Of a stretch of 64,000 nt of DNA, positions 41,539 through 54,260 are shown piece after piece (position 1 is the first letter of the stretch; every line of letters begins with the position of its first letter). The stretch comes from Phytophthora colocasiae (Eukaryota > Oomycota > Peronosporomycetes > Peronosporales > Peronosporaceae): contig JAGKQI010000096.1 of the NCBI GenBank assembly GCA_018806915.1, positions 558,001 through 622,000 on the forward strand, given 5' to 3'. A program made the position numbers and the translations under genes. The notes under the pieces were generated by a model, which ran no database searches, was not told where the DNA came from, and saw nothing but the letters and a program-made list of their open reading frames with translations.

Positions 41539-41695
41539 TACCCGATGCGGAATGCTTTCCCCCTCAGGATTCCTGAATTGGTAAACACGTTCCTGATTGG
41601 TTAAAAACTAATTATAAAGTTCGACAGTGGATCATTTATGAAGAGATCACGCCTACCAGTCAATAACGAGCTTGGAAGAGTACGGAGCTGCTATC
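41539..41695. promoter_or_regulatory. Bidirectional promoter with paired inverted CCAAT boxes
   Basis: 157 bp separate the divergent ATGs of the USP and NSUN2-like genes. ATTGG (inverted CCAAT) occurs at 41577-41581 and 41596-41600, 19 bp apart, with TATAAAG at 41613-41619. The function is inferred from position. Confidence 0.6.
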
Positions 41696-43933
41696 ATGGG
41701 TGGTAAAAGTCGCGCTGCGCTGCGTCGTGAGAAGAAGAGGAAGCAAAAGGGAGAAACAGCTACGTCTGGTGTATCTGTGGCCGAAGTTTCGACCTCAAAT
41801 AAGCTCCAGAAGCAACAGCAGAGGAGTAAATACGACAGCGACTCGGACTCGGATGACACGAACTTTGCCGCTGCTATTCCGTTGCCGTCACTGGAGGATG
41901 GAGACAAAGTTCGTGACTTTGTGAAGGAACTAGAGAAGCAGCAGAAACCCACGGGCAAACGTGCACGAGCTGAAGCCGAACAACACGCAGTGGATCAACG
42001 CAAGAAGAGGTACAGAGAGGAAAAAGCGGAGAAGATTGTGTGGCGCAAGTTTGACAGGGAAAACCAAGCGTTCGAGAAGTTCTATGAACGGTGTTTAGGA
42101 CTGGAAAAGGAAGAATTTGCACGCTTTTTGACCTGTTTAAAAGAGCCTTTGCCCGTGCATCTGCGCGTCAATGGCAACTACACGAGTTTGAGTGAGATCG
42201 TGACAGGATCGCTGGAGCTGGACTTTGACCTGAGTGAAGTTACAGTTCCTACGCCGGTGGGAGGAGGTGAAATGCATGTGACTTTCGGACCTGAGCCATG
42301 GGCCCCCGAGAAGAGACTGTGGAAGCTATCGGTGGACAGCAAGATGTTTCGCAAGGTTGAAGGTCTGCGATCGTTGAGTACGTACGTGCGCGCACAAGGA
42401 TCGTTAGGTACGTTGCTTCGACAGGATCCTGCTGCTACAGTGTTGCCGGCTTTCTTGGATGTTCAGCCTGGCCAACGTGTGTTGGACCTTTGCGGCGGTG
42501 GTGAACATCGTGCACCAATTGTTGAGGAGTCTCTATGTCCTGCTTCTCCTGCGAGTGCGGGTATTGAAACCAGCTCGAGTGTTACAAGCCTTCTGGTTGT
42601 GAACGAACGTGATGCCACGGCAGCTGCTTCCGCTGTGCGGAATCTGACCCGCACATTGCCGCTTGCACGTGAACTCGTCGTCACGGCGCATAAGCCAGAG
42701 GAATTCCCTGTCCCGGAGACCACCGACGCTTTATTTGACCGCGTGATTTGTTGTGCCCCGTGCTCTGGAGATGGCCTAGTTCGCAAGCTCCCAGAGAAGT
42801 GGCGGACGTGGAGTCCTGAACAGGCGTTGGTCCACCACCCCAGTCAACTTGGACTGGCTGAGCATGCGCTCACCCTCCTGCGAACTGGTGGCTCTCTGTT
42901 GTATAGCACGCGGTCTTTAAATCCGATTGAGAACGAGGCTGTGATAGCTGAGTTGCTTCGTCGTTCAAAGGGTGCGCTAGAGCTCGTAGAGACTGATGAT
43001 ATCCTGGACGGATTGAAGCGCTCGCACGGACTAACGCAATGGGATGTTCTCGACGATCTGTCTTCTTGGGATGACGCTCCTGAAGACCAGAGGCATCGTC
43101 TCCGTCCGTCTATGTGGCCGCCAACAGCGGAAGAACGTGATGATATGCATCTTGAGCGCTGCGTCCGCATTTTGCCCCACCAGAACGATACTCACGGACT
43201 CTTCCTCGCTGTCATTCGTAAGGTTCGCGAGCCAGAAAATGCTGCTGTAGCTGTGGGACCTTCACTTCCAAAGTCAAAGGCATCTACAGCACCCAAGAAC
43301 AAGAAGCAGGCGAAGGCTGAGAAGCCTTTTGGAAGCTTTACAGCCATCGAACAGAAACACCTGCAGTCGATCCGGTCCTTCTTCGCTCTTCGAAGCAACT
43401 CAGCTTTCTTGGAAAGAGCGGGTATGGCTCGCCAGAAGCGTGCAGTGCATGCGGTGACGCCTGCTGTCGCTAAGCTTGTGACTAGCCAGCTTCGTGGACG
43501 TCTAAGTATCTATCACGCTGGTGTATTTGCGCTGAGACCAGGCACCGGAATAGAGGCTGTCACTGATGAGCTTACGGACGACGGTGCTCGAGCATTATTG
43601 CCTGAGATGAATGCCAGAGTGTTGAGTTTACCACAAGATGAGTTTGCGTCATTTCTACAGTCACGAGAAATGTGGCTCAAGGATGCTGGTGAGCACGCAC
43701 GTGAACAACTAGGAGATATGACCGAGGGTAGCCTTGCGGTCGCTCTGGACGACATGGAACCTGCGCAAACAGGTGACCGAGACATTGTGTTAGTTGCTGT
43801 GAAGCGGCACAATTCTTGCTCAATCGTGTCATCTCCTGCAGCGATTGCCCGTATCAAGGCACTTCTAGAGGAGTTGAACGATGCTGGCGACGGCGAGGAC
43901 GGTTACGACTCGTTTGAATTCGAAGATGAGTAG
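41696..43933 (+). CDS. NSUN2: NSUN2-like RNA m5C methyltransferase homologue, catalytic cysteine lost
   Basis: 745 residues from ATG 41696; the frame is open upstream only through a TTG. The N-terminus is lysine-rich. The NSUN2 layout is clear: the N-terminal PUA-like approach (FYERCLGLEKEEFARFLTCLKEPLP), the Rossmann core, motif IV CCAPCSGDGLVRK with Cys356, motif VI YSTRSLNPIENEAVI, and the NSUN2-type C-terminal domain (about 550-720). In active NSUN enzymes motif VI carries the nucleophile in TCSLNP; here Arg406 (CGG) stands in its place. Motif I is VLDLCGGGEHRAP instead of D-x-C-A-A-P-G-x-K-T, so AdoMet binding is also doubtful. The frame is otherwise intact. It is probably a conserved non-catalytic RNA-binding paralog; a single-residue sequencing error is unlikely because two motifs are affected. 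Confidence 0.85.
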   Translation: MGGKSRAALRREKKRKQKGETATSGVSVAEVSTSNKLQKQQQRSKYDSDSDSDDTNFAAAIPLPSLEDGDKVRDFVKELEKQQKPTGKRARAEAEQHAVDQRKKRYREEKAEKIVWRKFDRENQAFEKFYERCLGLEKEEFARFLTCLKEPLPVHLRVNGNYTSLSEIVTGSLELDFDLSEVTVPTPVGGGEMHVTFGPEPWAPEKRLWKLSVDSKMFRKVEGLRSLSTYVRAQGSLGTLLRQDPAATVLPAFLDVQPGQRVLDLCGGGEHRAPIVEESLCPASPASAGIETSSSVTSLLVVNERDATAAASAVRNLTRTLPLARELVVTAHKPEEFPVPETTDALFDRVICCAPCSGDGLVRKLPEKWRTWSPEQALVHHPSQLGLAEHALTLLRTGGSLLYSTRSLNPIENEAVIAELLRRSKGALELVETDDILDGLKRSHGLTQWDVLDDLSSWDDAPEDQRHRLRPSMWPPTAEERDDMHLERCVRILPHQNDTHGLFLAVIRKVREPENAAVAVGPSLPKSKASTAPKNKKQAKAEKPFGSFTAIEQKHLQSIRSFFALRSNSAFLERAGMARQKRAVHAVTPAVAKLVTSQLRGRLSIYHAGVFALRPGTGIEAVTDELTDDGARALLPEMNARVLSLPQDEFASFLQSREMWLKDAGEHAREQLGDMTEGSLAVALDDMEPAQTGDRDIVLVAVKRHNSCSIVSSPAAIARIKALLEELNDAGDGEDGYDSFEFEDE

Positions 43934-43988
43934 AAGACAGGTGAAAAGAAAACGTTTTTATCTTTAAGGATGCTAACCTTTGTGTGTT

Positions 43989-44408
43989 CTAGTTTTCTAC
44001 GTGCTTGGAAATGTATTCCAGAACAGTATTTGCCTCCTCAGCAACACCAACGCCATGCGACTGGAACGGCATCTCTGGGTAGTCAGGGTTCACACGGACA
44101 AGTTGCACTCCGTCAGTGTATGCCAAGCGCTCGTTTGGCATGCGGATGACACCGGGAGTATTAAACCCAGCACCAACCTCGAGAATTGCGAGCTTTTTGC
44201 CTTCATTTCGTACGCGATTCAGCACCCCAGCAAGCCACTTGTCGTACACAGCACGACCTCCCTCCAATGCACTCTGCAAGAAGGTGTCGTCCACACGCAG
44301 GAGAAGGAACATCTTACCACCACATTTGGGGCATTTTGGGATTCCAGCAGGGTCTTCGACCCTGTACGTCTTGGGATTGAAGCTTTCAAGCGCTTTCTCC
44401 ATGAACGG
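43989..44408 (-). pseudogene. C-terminal third of a macrodomain-SirTM protein, separated from its N-terminus
   Basis: An open frame runs from ATG 44429, but only codons 8 onward look like protein. They match the C-terminal part of a SirTM-class sirtuin: PKCPKCGGKM (zinc Cys pair), LRVDDTFLQ, WLAGVLNRVRNEGKKLAILEVGAGFNTPGVIR. Codons 1-7 are the end of an inserted hAT element. The first genuine bases, CCGTTCAT (ATGAACGG at 44401-44408), are the same 8 bases that end the N-terminal part at 63936-63943, in the same codon phase. The two pieces are therefore halves of one gene broken by a hAT insertion. The fragment converges on the NSUN2-like gene, 55 bp away. Alone it lacks the NAD-binding first half, so it is not expected to work. 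Confidence 0.8.
44401..44408 (-). repeat. 8-bp target-site duplication, left copy
   Basis: ATGAACGG on plus, CCGTTCAT on the coding strand. It matches 63936-63943 and directly abuts the CAGGGG terminus. Confidence 0.75.
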
Positions 44409-45186
44409 CAGGGGTTCCGAAAATGTCATTGATTATTTATATTTTTCGTTTTCAGCGAAAAAATAATTTATTTCCAGGTTCACATTTCGAAGCTTCCAAT
44501 TATTTTCTTTCAAGTTTACCGACCAATAACCTTCAGCACCCCTAGTGTCTTCCAAGTTGGAAGTTCCAACCAACCGGTTAATTGTAGATTGGTGGTTCAG
44601 GGCGCTTTGTTAGTCTCAAGCGTCACCATGCTTCTCGATTCAGATTCAAATTTGCTGTTTTAGCACCTCTACCATGGCTCCATTCAAGAATTCGTCACGC
44701 TCAAAGTCGTCCAAGGCTCTGCCCAAGCGTTCAAATACCCCCAAGCCAAAACAACCGTATGAAAAAGCGAGAAAGGAGACAACCAACAAGAAAAAGTCGA
44801 CGGCGCCATATACATCCAAGCAGGTTGCTCAGTTCTACTACAAAAATGTCGAGAACATTGAAGGAAATGTAACAGCGTACTACAAGTGTAGATGTGGTGT
44901 TCAGCGCAAGATGGAGGCAAACACGGGGTATACCAACCTCCTTCAGCATGTCTTCATGTGGCACTAAAATTTCCTATTGGAAATGGCAAATGCCGGCAAC
45001 AACAGTGGCACTCTTGTGGGCTACATCGACGACAAGTCTTTCAAGATTTACTCTTGGATCGACATGACGATCTCCTGCAACCTTCCGTTTACGTTTTGCG
45101 AGTCGTAAGCTGCTACCGACTACGTGAAGATCGACAGCTTATCTACGGACAGTTTGATCAAGTACATGGGCTTACTGACTCGTGAG
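44409..45186 (+). mobile_element. hAT-like element remnant, one terminus plus transposase relic
   Basis: Begins with CAGGGGTTCCGAAAATGT at 44409-44426, a CAGGG-type hAT terminus next to an 8-bp duplication as hAT elements make. Inside, from ATG 44674, a transposase N-terminus is readable: a basic leader, a BED-like finger (YYKCRCGVQRKM..NLLQHVFMWH), then in the same frame YIDDKSFKIYSWIDMTISC. TAA stops at 44965-44967 and 45106-45108 break it. The catalytic part and the other end are missing; the matching terminus is at 63944. Confidence 0.72.
44674..45186 (+). pseudogene. hAT-type transposase N-terminus with two in-frame stops
   Basis: A 97-residue start frame with a BED-like zinc finger, continued in the same phase past TAA at 44965 and TAA at 45106. 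No DDE or dimerisation region follows. Confidence 0.65.
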
Positions 45187-45627
45187 GTCGGAATGCGAGT
45201 ACAGTTCGCAAGATCGTTCCCAATAATCTACCAATATACACCTTCGGTACATTCGTCTATATATTGCGCTGCAATAATCCCAATAATTTTCTGGCACACC
45301 TGCAGTGCAACATGCAGAATTATTTTTATTGCATTTTTTTTGGCTTGCAATCATAACGAAGCATTCATTAATTTAACTCATTTATTATCCGTATTACAGG
45401 GGTTTAAGCCCGCGTGCTTCGCACACAAAGCGTAAAACCGCCAGCCTAAGCCCGCTCCGGCTTCGCCTTCGCTTGATCCGTCGACAGCGCTGGGGTTTGC
45501 GTTAAACCGCCAGCCAGTTGTGCGCTAGTAAAACCGCAAAAGTACCGGTACAAACTGACCTCAATTCGTTTTGCAAAACCTCTCAAAGTCGATTGGTGTA
45601 TTTGAGATCCGGTCTCTTTCCGCATTC
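45187..45627. other. Repeat-derived stretch between hAT relic and piggyBac end
   Basis: About 440 bp without a gene. GCG-T-AAAACCGCCAGCC-like units occur twice (about 45431 and 45502), and a GC-rich patch AAGCCCGCGTGCTTCGCACAC starts at about 45407, suggesting another decayed repeat. Its family is not recognised. Confidence 0.4.
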
Positions 45628-45640
45628 TTAACCCTTTCGT
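45628..45640 (+). repeat. piggyBac-like left terminus (TTAA + CCCTTTCGT)
   Basis: TTAA followed by CCCTTTCGT, then ACATCAAGTAA 15 bp further in. It is the inverted match of 59192-59204 and lies 670 bp upstream of a piggyBac-type transposase relic. Confidence 0.65.
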
Positions 45641-46305
45641 TCTCAAAAACGTACATCAAGTAACTTTTAACAAATCTGAGTTTTTAGTATAGTGAGTTGA
45701 AGACAAGTTCAATTGCAACACTTCGTCGATGATCAGAGTGGTAGATATTTTCTACCAATCATCACCATGTTCTTCATGAAATGTCTGGTTAGCACTATTG
45801 TGTCCCGTACTGTACAAGCGTGATTATGATGTTGAACGGGTGGCTACATTTGTTCGGGAGCAAGGTAGTGAATCTCGTAACATCAATTCTGTAGCCCATG
45901 CATATGAACATTCGACTGTGCGCGACGATAAGTTTCGGAAAATGGCAATCACACTGGCAAACAAAACTGCATCAATTTGACCATCACTGTTGGTCGAATC
46001 CTGCTCCTCGAGAGTTGTGCTTCGGAAGCACTGCTTCCTGTGTTCATCGGAGACTGGCACGATAGAAATGTATTGCTCGATCGATCCGCGAGAGCCCAAT
46101 ACCTTTTGATGTAGAAACCTTTGTATACTTGAACCAAGATGAGCTCGTGCAGGAGAGGAATGGCTGGGGCGTTGGATGTGGGTACAGGTTGATGTCGACT
46201 ACTACAGTACGAATTGCAATCTTCGATCTCTACCATACAATCCATAGTATATTTGATCCAGTGTATCCTAAAGCGACGGACCGTACAGCTAATGTATAGT
46301 TGAAT

Positions 46306-49300
46306 ATGCCAGGCAAGGGCAAGCAGCAACTACTGCGCAAAGGAGACAGCACCTCAAAGCGGCGACGGATTTCCCGTAGAGCTGAGGGTATAGCCACTTC
46401 GTCCTCGTATGGTACGTTAGAACAAATAGCTAAGTAAATACACGGCCAACTGACGAGCACATGGCTAGATCGGGCAACGTTTAGCAGGGTGTGGAGTACT
46501 TTGCGTCGAGCTGGGTGGAGCTCCAGAAAGCCACCGGGGAATAGTCTTAGCGACCTCTATCGCTATGTTCGGCCTGGTGGCGACGCGAATGGTGAGGCTG
46601 GCGTTGATTTCTTCTTAGGAGAAGAAGCACTTTTGGATCATTACAACTCAGAGGTTGGTAGCGATGCTGTCCCAATAGTGTCGGAAGATGGTTCCCGTAC
46701 AGAGAATGGAAACGGGGAAGATGATAATAACGACGCTGGAGACTTTGAAGCAGAGCGAGTTGATTCTGGAAAGAGGCGCAATATACATGGTAACATGATT
46801 TTGCGCGATGATAGGACGGCGTTTGATGATGTTGCAAGTAATAGCACTGCTATTCAGCCGATTGACAAACGCGACGAAGCATTTGGTGGTGCTGATGTCT
46901 TGACGGTTGGAGATCCGAGACGTAGTGACGTCAACTCTGAAATGCCCCATTTACGTGGAACAACCATTTTGTGTGCCGTTTGCGGAACTGAATGCACAAA
47001 AGAGCGATCATGTACTTCCTGTGGCAAGTTTATTCATCATTTTTGCTCTCACGATGTTTGTCTATCGTTAAACCTTTGGGATTCTAACGGAGCGTGTGTT
47101 CAAGACTTTGGCGACTGCTGTTACTGTAGTAAGCTATGTTACACACGAACTACAACCTTACCAACAGGAGAGGCAACTTTGGCATCAAAATCGCCGGCGA
47201 TTTCTATGTCATGTATCACGAGCGACGCTGCAGGACCACAACAAGCCTCCCTAGAACGGCGACAGCTATGGATTCAAGTATTCGGATGTCAAACACAACG
47301 ATACCTGTCTCTGTGCGATCTGATCGAGGCCGAGGCTCACCCAACACACAGAAACACCGCCAAAGACTCAACAAAACCAAAATCTCTCCCAAAAAGACTC
47401 AACAGAAAAAAAGTGCGGTCATTATGATGAAGGAAGAACTGGTACGTAGAGCACGGGCGGCTGCCGAGAAGTATGTCAATGCTAGCGTTGCGTTTTCTCC
47501 CGCCGAAGAGTCCTGATGCCAAACGTTCGGTACCGTGATGTTGGTGCTTCATACTTGATCGGCGTTGTTGCGCGTTACAGCATCATAAGCTCAAAACTGT
47601 CGATGGTGTAAGCGTACCTTCGGCTTCTTTTCAACTTCACTGGACAAACACAGCGTTCCAGACTAAGGACCATGTTCATGTTGTGCAAGAGGAAGTTATC
47701 ATCCGCGGAATTAAGCAATTTGTGATGCTAAAGAAGAATAATTTGCAGATTGGTGAGTCATGGCTCTCACTCTGCAGTATGGTTCCCCAGCTATCGAACA
47801 TTCCAGCTCTGACTGATGAATTTGAAGAATTGACAGCCAGTCGTATCGTGAGTGGTCCGCTTTTCGTAGTCGAAAGGAACTGCAGATTCCACTAAGCCCA
47901 GCGGAAACAGAAGAAATCCAGTCGATGACATTTTCAGCAACTGATTCAACCAGGACAGCCAACTGGGTTGTACTCGAACGCAAACGGTTCTACGACAAGC
48001 ATGCTTCGCCAAGAAAGCCGCGAATATTTTGGGCATTCTGCAACATCCGCGTTTTTTGCTTTTATTCCTTTGTCATTTTGGAAGCAAGTTGTCGTATTTT
48101 CGAACGAGTACGCGGTGGCTTCCGGAAATCATTCGCCCATGCCCATAAGTTTGGAGGATCTCATGAAGTTTCTTGGTATTCTTTGGTTCATGACGCTCTA
48201 CGATAAGGGTGAAATGAGGAATTATTGGTATGACAATGATGAAGAATCGATTTTACCAGGGGCCCGACGGGGTAGTTTAGGAACAGTGATGACGTGGAGA
48301 AGGTTCATCTATATACGCCAAAACCTGTGCTTTCGATCGAGTGTCACGCCTGCGGATATTCAAAAAGACCCTGCTGCTCGTATCCGGCCACTGATCAATA
48401 TTTTGAAATCACGTTGCACCCGTCATGTGATTGTTGGTCGGAATGTGGCCGTCGACGAAGCCAGCGTCGCCTGTCGCTCACGGTATGCTCGCCACATCAT
48501 AGTCTACAACCCAAGAAAGCCTACAGGGAAATATCATTTTAAATTCTACATGTGTTGTTGCTCAACGACGTGGTTTGTTGTCGACTTCAAACCACATTGC
48601 TCGAGTGATTTGGGCGTCCGTATGGGTGGAGTTGTCTCGGTAGCTGAAAAACGCAAAATGGAGCAGTTGGTGGCGCAGTCCTCAGAAGTTCGTTCCCATG
48701 TCATCGAGGTGACGGCATCACTTCATGGCTCGCAGAGAATAGTGAATACTGACAACTTCTACACGTCATGCTTGCTTCTTGAGAGCCTTCGCACGATTGG
48801 ATTATACGGACGTGGAACGGTCCGGGCATCCAGCAAACATTTCCTCATTTTACGATGATCCAGGCCGGTGATTCAAAGCCACGAGGGTATCTGAAACAAG
48901 GTGTGTGTGTAGCCAAGCATATTGTCGCTGCAAGTTGGGTGGATGGGTCAATAGTAAACGTGGTCTCAAATGCTGATGCTTCTGACACCACCACAGTATT
49001 TCGGCGCATAAAGGAGAAACGTGAGGCATTTTCAGCTCCAAGGTGCGTAAGTGAATACAACAACGCCATGCAAGGCGTAGACAGACATGATCAGTTACGT
49101 GGGCGCTGCTCGCTAGTGGTCATTCTTTCCAGAAGTGGCACAAAAATTGGCCATGGCACTTTGGACATTGCGAAGTGCAATGCGTTTGTTTGCAACGAAC
49201 TGGCCAATGGCAATTTTCCAGACGCTACCGATGAATCTACTAGATCTGTAAATGGGCGAGATAATCATCGATCGTTCGTTGTCGAACTAGTGCGCGAGCT

Positions 49301-49754
49301 GTTCAATGGGACGTGGACGAAGTGGCTGGATACTGACAATGGATTGATTTTCGGTTCTGCTAGCACGACAAATACATCTGTACCCACAGAAAAAAACGGA
49401 ACTGTAATATCGGTGCCACCCGATTCACACGTGGCCTGTGTTGCCAAAGAATCATGGATCGTCCTGAAAGGTAGAAGCCGGACAATGCGTGAGTGCACAA
49501 TCTGCAAATTTGAATGCAGAGATGCTACGCAGAAAACGGATTTCTGTCTGATGCATCGCGTTGCGCTTTGCAAAAGGGTTTTTCCAGTCGATCGCAGCAA
49601 ACAGCACTTGTGTCAACAAGAAACATGGACGTGTTGGCAGAAATTTCATAGCTACTACGAGCCAAACAACGTCTATACGGTAGACGGAAATTTGCGCAGA
49701 ACGTCTCCTATCTACATTGCACAAGCACCATTTCTAAAGGCGCGCAAAGATTAG
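46306..49754 (+). pseudogene. piggyBac-type transposase, decayed
   Basis: The N-terminal part starts at ATG 46306 (MPGKGKQQLL), is interrupted by TAA at 46435-46437, and continues in the same frame to 47427 with an acidic stretch and a Cys-rich finger (CAVCGTECTKERSCTSCGKF). Phase changes follow near 47430-47970. The DDE_Tnp_1_7 core is readable at 47968-48858: WRRFIYIRQNLCF, VAVDEASVACRSRY, NPRKPTGKYHFKFY. After another shift it continues at 48855-49754 (EYNNAMQGVDRHDQLR), ending in a Cys-rich piggyBac tail (CTICKFECRDATQKTDFC...). At least one nonsense mutation and several frameshifts make it inactive. The 3' terminus of the element is not next to it; the inverted kinesin arm begins 84 bp downstream. 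Confidence 0.8.
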
Positions 49755-49837
49755 AAGAAGTCTCGTAAAGACTCTTCTGGTGTAGGCGATACTTTGGTCG
49801 TGCTCTAAGCTACTTTAGCTCAGCTAAACAATACATT

Positions 49838-52551
<2,714 letters not shown>

Positions 52552-52567
52552 TTGCCAAGTTGTGGAG

Positions 52568-53476
52568 ATGGCGGATTTTTCGGACGCCGAAGATCTGGTG
52601 TTGTTTCGTTTGGTGAAGGAGCAAGTAGATGCGGGGCAAAAAGTGGACTGGAAACGGATAGGGAAGGCTATGTCATCAACCGGGAAAAACCAAGAACAAC
52701 TTCGAAGCCGGCTAAAAACCCTCAAGAGGACTCACGGTTGCGATTTGACCCGCTTCCCACGATATTTCTTTTGTGAGCGTACGAAATCGATTCCGCCGTA
52801 CCATAATAAACCTCAGCGGTCAAGTGAAGCAATTATACCAACGTCCGATGAGATTCACCATCAAGTGGCCGAGTTATTTTCCTCGGTTTCGCGGCAGCAG
52901 ATTCGTTTAAGAAGCGCCACACCAGACGCACATCCTGGTGAGCTGACTTCTATGGCAGTGTCTACAATCCTATCAGCTCTACCAACCCTGTCAATTAAGG
53001 ATGTTTTTCTGGATATTGGATCCGGTATCGGCAATGTTATTGTGCAAGTGGGTCTAGCAACAAGTGTTGGGGTATCAATAGGAGTTGAGCTTCAAGATCA
53101 CCTTGCATTGCTGTCGAAGACGATTATCTATGGGGCTACGTCACGACTCCCAAAGCTTGCCAAGGTTATTGTACATGCAGATGACATTCGGGGGGCTCGC
53201 TCTGTCACTCGCGATGCGATGCAATCCAGTACGGTGGCATTTTCTAATAATCTCGTGTTCGATCCATCGAGCAACGATGCACTGGAGATGTTTGCTATAA
53301 AAGCGCCCTATCTCGTTCATCTTGTTGTAACACGCAAGTTTTGCTGGCGCCACAGAGAAGGATGTAAACGCGAATTCTGCTCGGTGTGGCAGCTTCATCG
53401 GATCTTACCAGTTGACGTTTCGTGGTCAGCTCAGTCTCAACAGGTGTTCTGGTATACTAAGAAGAGTAGCGTCTAA
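52568..53476 (+). CDS. DOT1: DOT1-like histone H3K79 methyltransferase with N-terminal SANT/Myb-like helix bundle
   Basis: 302 residues from ATG 52568; an upstream GTG two codons earlier is not needed. The N-terminal 55 residues (EDLVLFRLVKEQVDAG..WKRIGKAMS) resemble a SANT/Myb unit. The DOT1 core follows: a GELTS motif (D1 loop), AdoMet motif I VFLDIGSGIGNVIVQV, the acidic GVEL, VHADDIR, and the NNLVFDPSSNDALEMF segment matching the DOT1 VNNFAFGP block, ending VFWYTKK. All core residues I can place are kept, so it may be active on nucleosomes. It sits alone in the spacer of the inverted repeat. The left arm ends only 16 bp upstream of the ATG, so its promoter must lie within the repeated arm. 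Confidence 0.85.
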   Translation: MADFSDAEDLVLFRLVKEQVDAGQKVDWKRIGKAMSSTGKNQEQLRSRLKTLKRTHGCDLTRFPRYFFCERTKSIPPYHNKPQRSSEAIIPTSDEIHHQVAELFSSVSRQQIRLRSATPDAHPGELTSMAVSTILSALPTLSIKDVFLDIGSGIGNVIVQVGLATSVGVSIGVELQDHLALLSKTIIYGATSRLPKLAKVIVHADDIRGARSVTRDAMQSSTVAFSNNLVFDPSSNDALEMFAIKAPYLVHLVVTRKFCWRHREGCKREFCSVWQLHRILPVDVSWSAQSQQVFWYTKKSSV

Positions 53477-53643
53477 AGCGTTTTCCGGGGCAACCCAAGC
53501 ATACATAAGTTGTAAACAACCTCGAAAACGAGATTAGTTGTTTTAGGTGACAATTTCTTTAGCTCGTATACGTGTACTGTATTACCTAGTCTGTCATAGT
53601 AGCCACGAGCTCAAGAATAGTGTATTATCAAGCTCACAAGTCA
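53477..53643. other. Non-coding gap downstream of DOT1-like gene
   Basis: Short AT-rich stretch, nothing recognised. Confidence 0.4.
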
Positions 53644-54260
53644 ATGGATCTTGTCACGAGCAATGGGAATCCTGTTGAAAGAGAATCTCCAAGGGAAAAT
53701 GCTGGTGAAGTCGTGCTTTTAACTCATTCAAACCTATCGAAAGCTGTGCTGCATGCAATTAGCGCCACCGATTCCAAGTTGGCATTGATATGATGCTGAT
53801 GAACGAGCACTTGATAACTCAAGACGCCAACTGTTCGTTGAAAGAAGAAGTTTCTTTTCCAAAGGAGACGTTAGCTAAAAGACTAACTATTTTGATGAGA
53901 AAACTGACGAGCATATGGTTCGAATCGCAGAATTGGAGAAGGAGCTGACTGAAGTTCAAGAAGAAAAAGAGAAAGTTCTCGTTTCATCGCATGAAGTACC
54001 CGAAAACGAACAGAGTGAACGAGCTGCAAAGCCGAAAAAAGGTCAAGAGGAACTTGCTGTTGTTAAAGAAGAACGACGACTGTTTCATGCGTTTGTAGCG
54101 GCGAAACGCGAGATGGAATCGTATATTCGAGCTCTCGATACTAAAATCGACGCTCAACGCGCTTTTTTCCCGACGTAAATGCAGGATTTGGAGAGGAATA
54201 ATCTATTGGAGCAAGCACGCGCCAAGCAGGAGGACGGATGCAAGCTGCTAAGGTGGAGCT
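53644..54260 (+). pseudogene. Coiled-coil fragment, probably from a kinesin or similar rod protein
   Basis: From ATG 53644 and again from 53915, heptad-rich pieces (IAELEKELTEVQEEKEKV, LDTKIDAQ) are separated by stops and phase changes. A last piece (LERNNLLEQARAKQEDG) follows the stop at 54178. It looks like a decayed coiled-coil tail. A link to the kinesin pieces in the arms is suggestive but unproven. Confidence 0.5.

Noticed and set aside
44409..44426. 18-bp match to 63944-63961 as a chance repeat
   Set aside because: It begins with a hAT-type CAGGGG, abuts matching 8-bp duplications in the same codon phase, and lies next to a hAT transposase relic.
43989..44429. A free-standing 146-residue sirtuin-like gene
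   Set aside because: The first seven codons are hAT terminus and the rest continues the broken gene at 62547-63943.
46489..46491. GTG as the start of the piggyBac frame
   Set aside because: The same frame begins at ATG 46306 and is merely interrupted by TAA at 46435.
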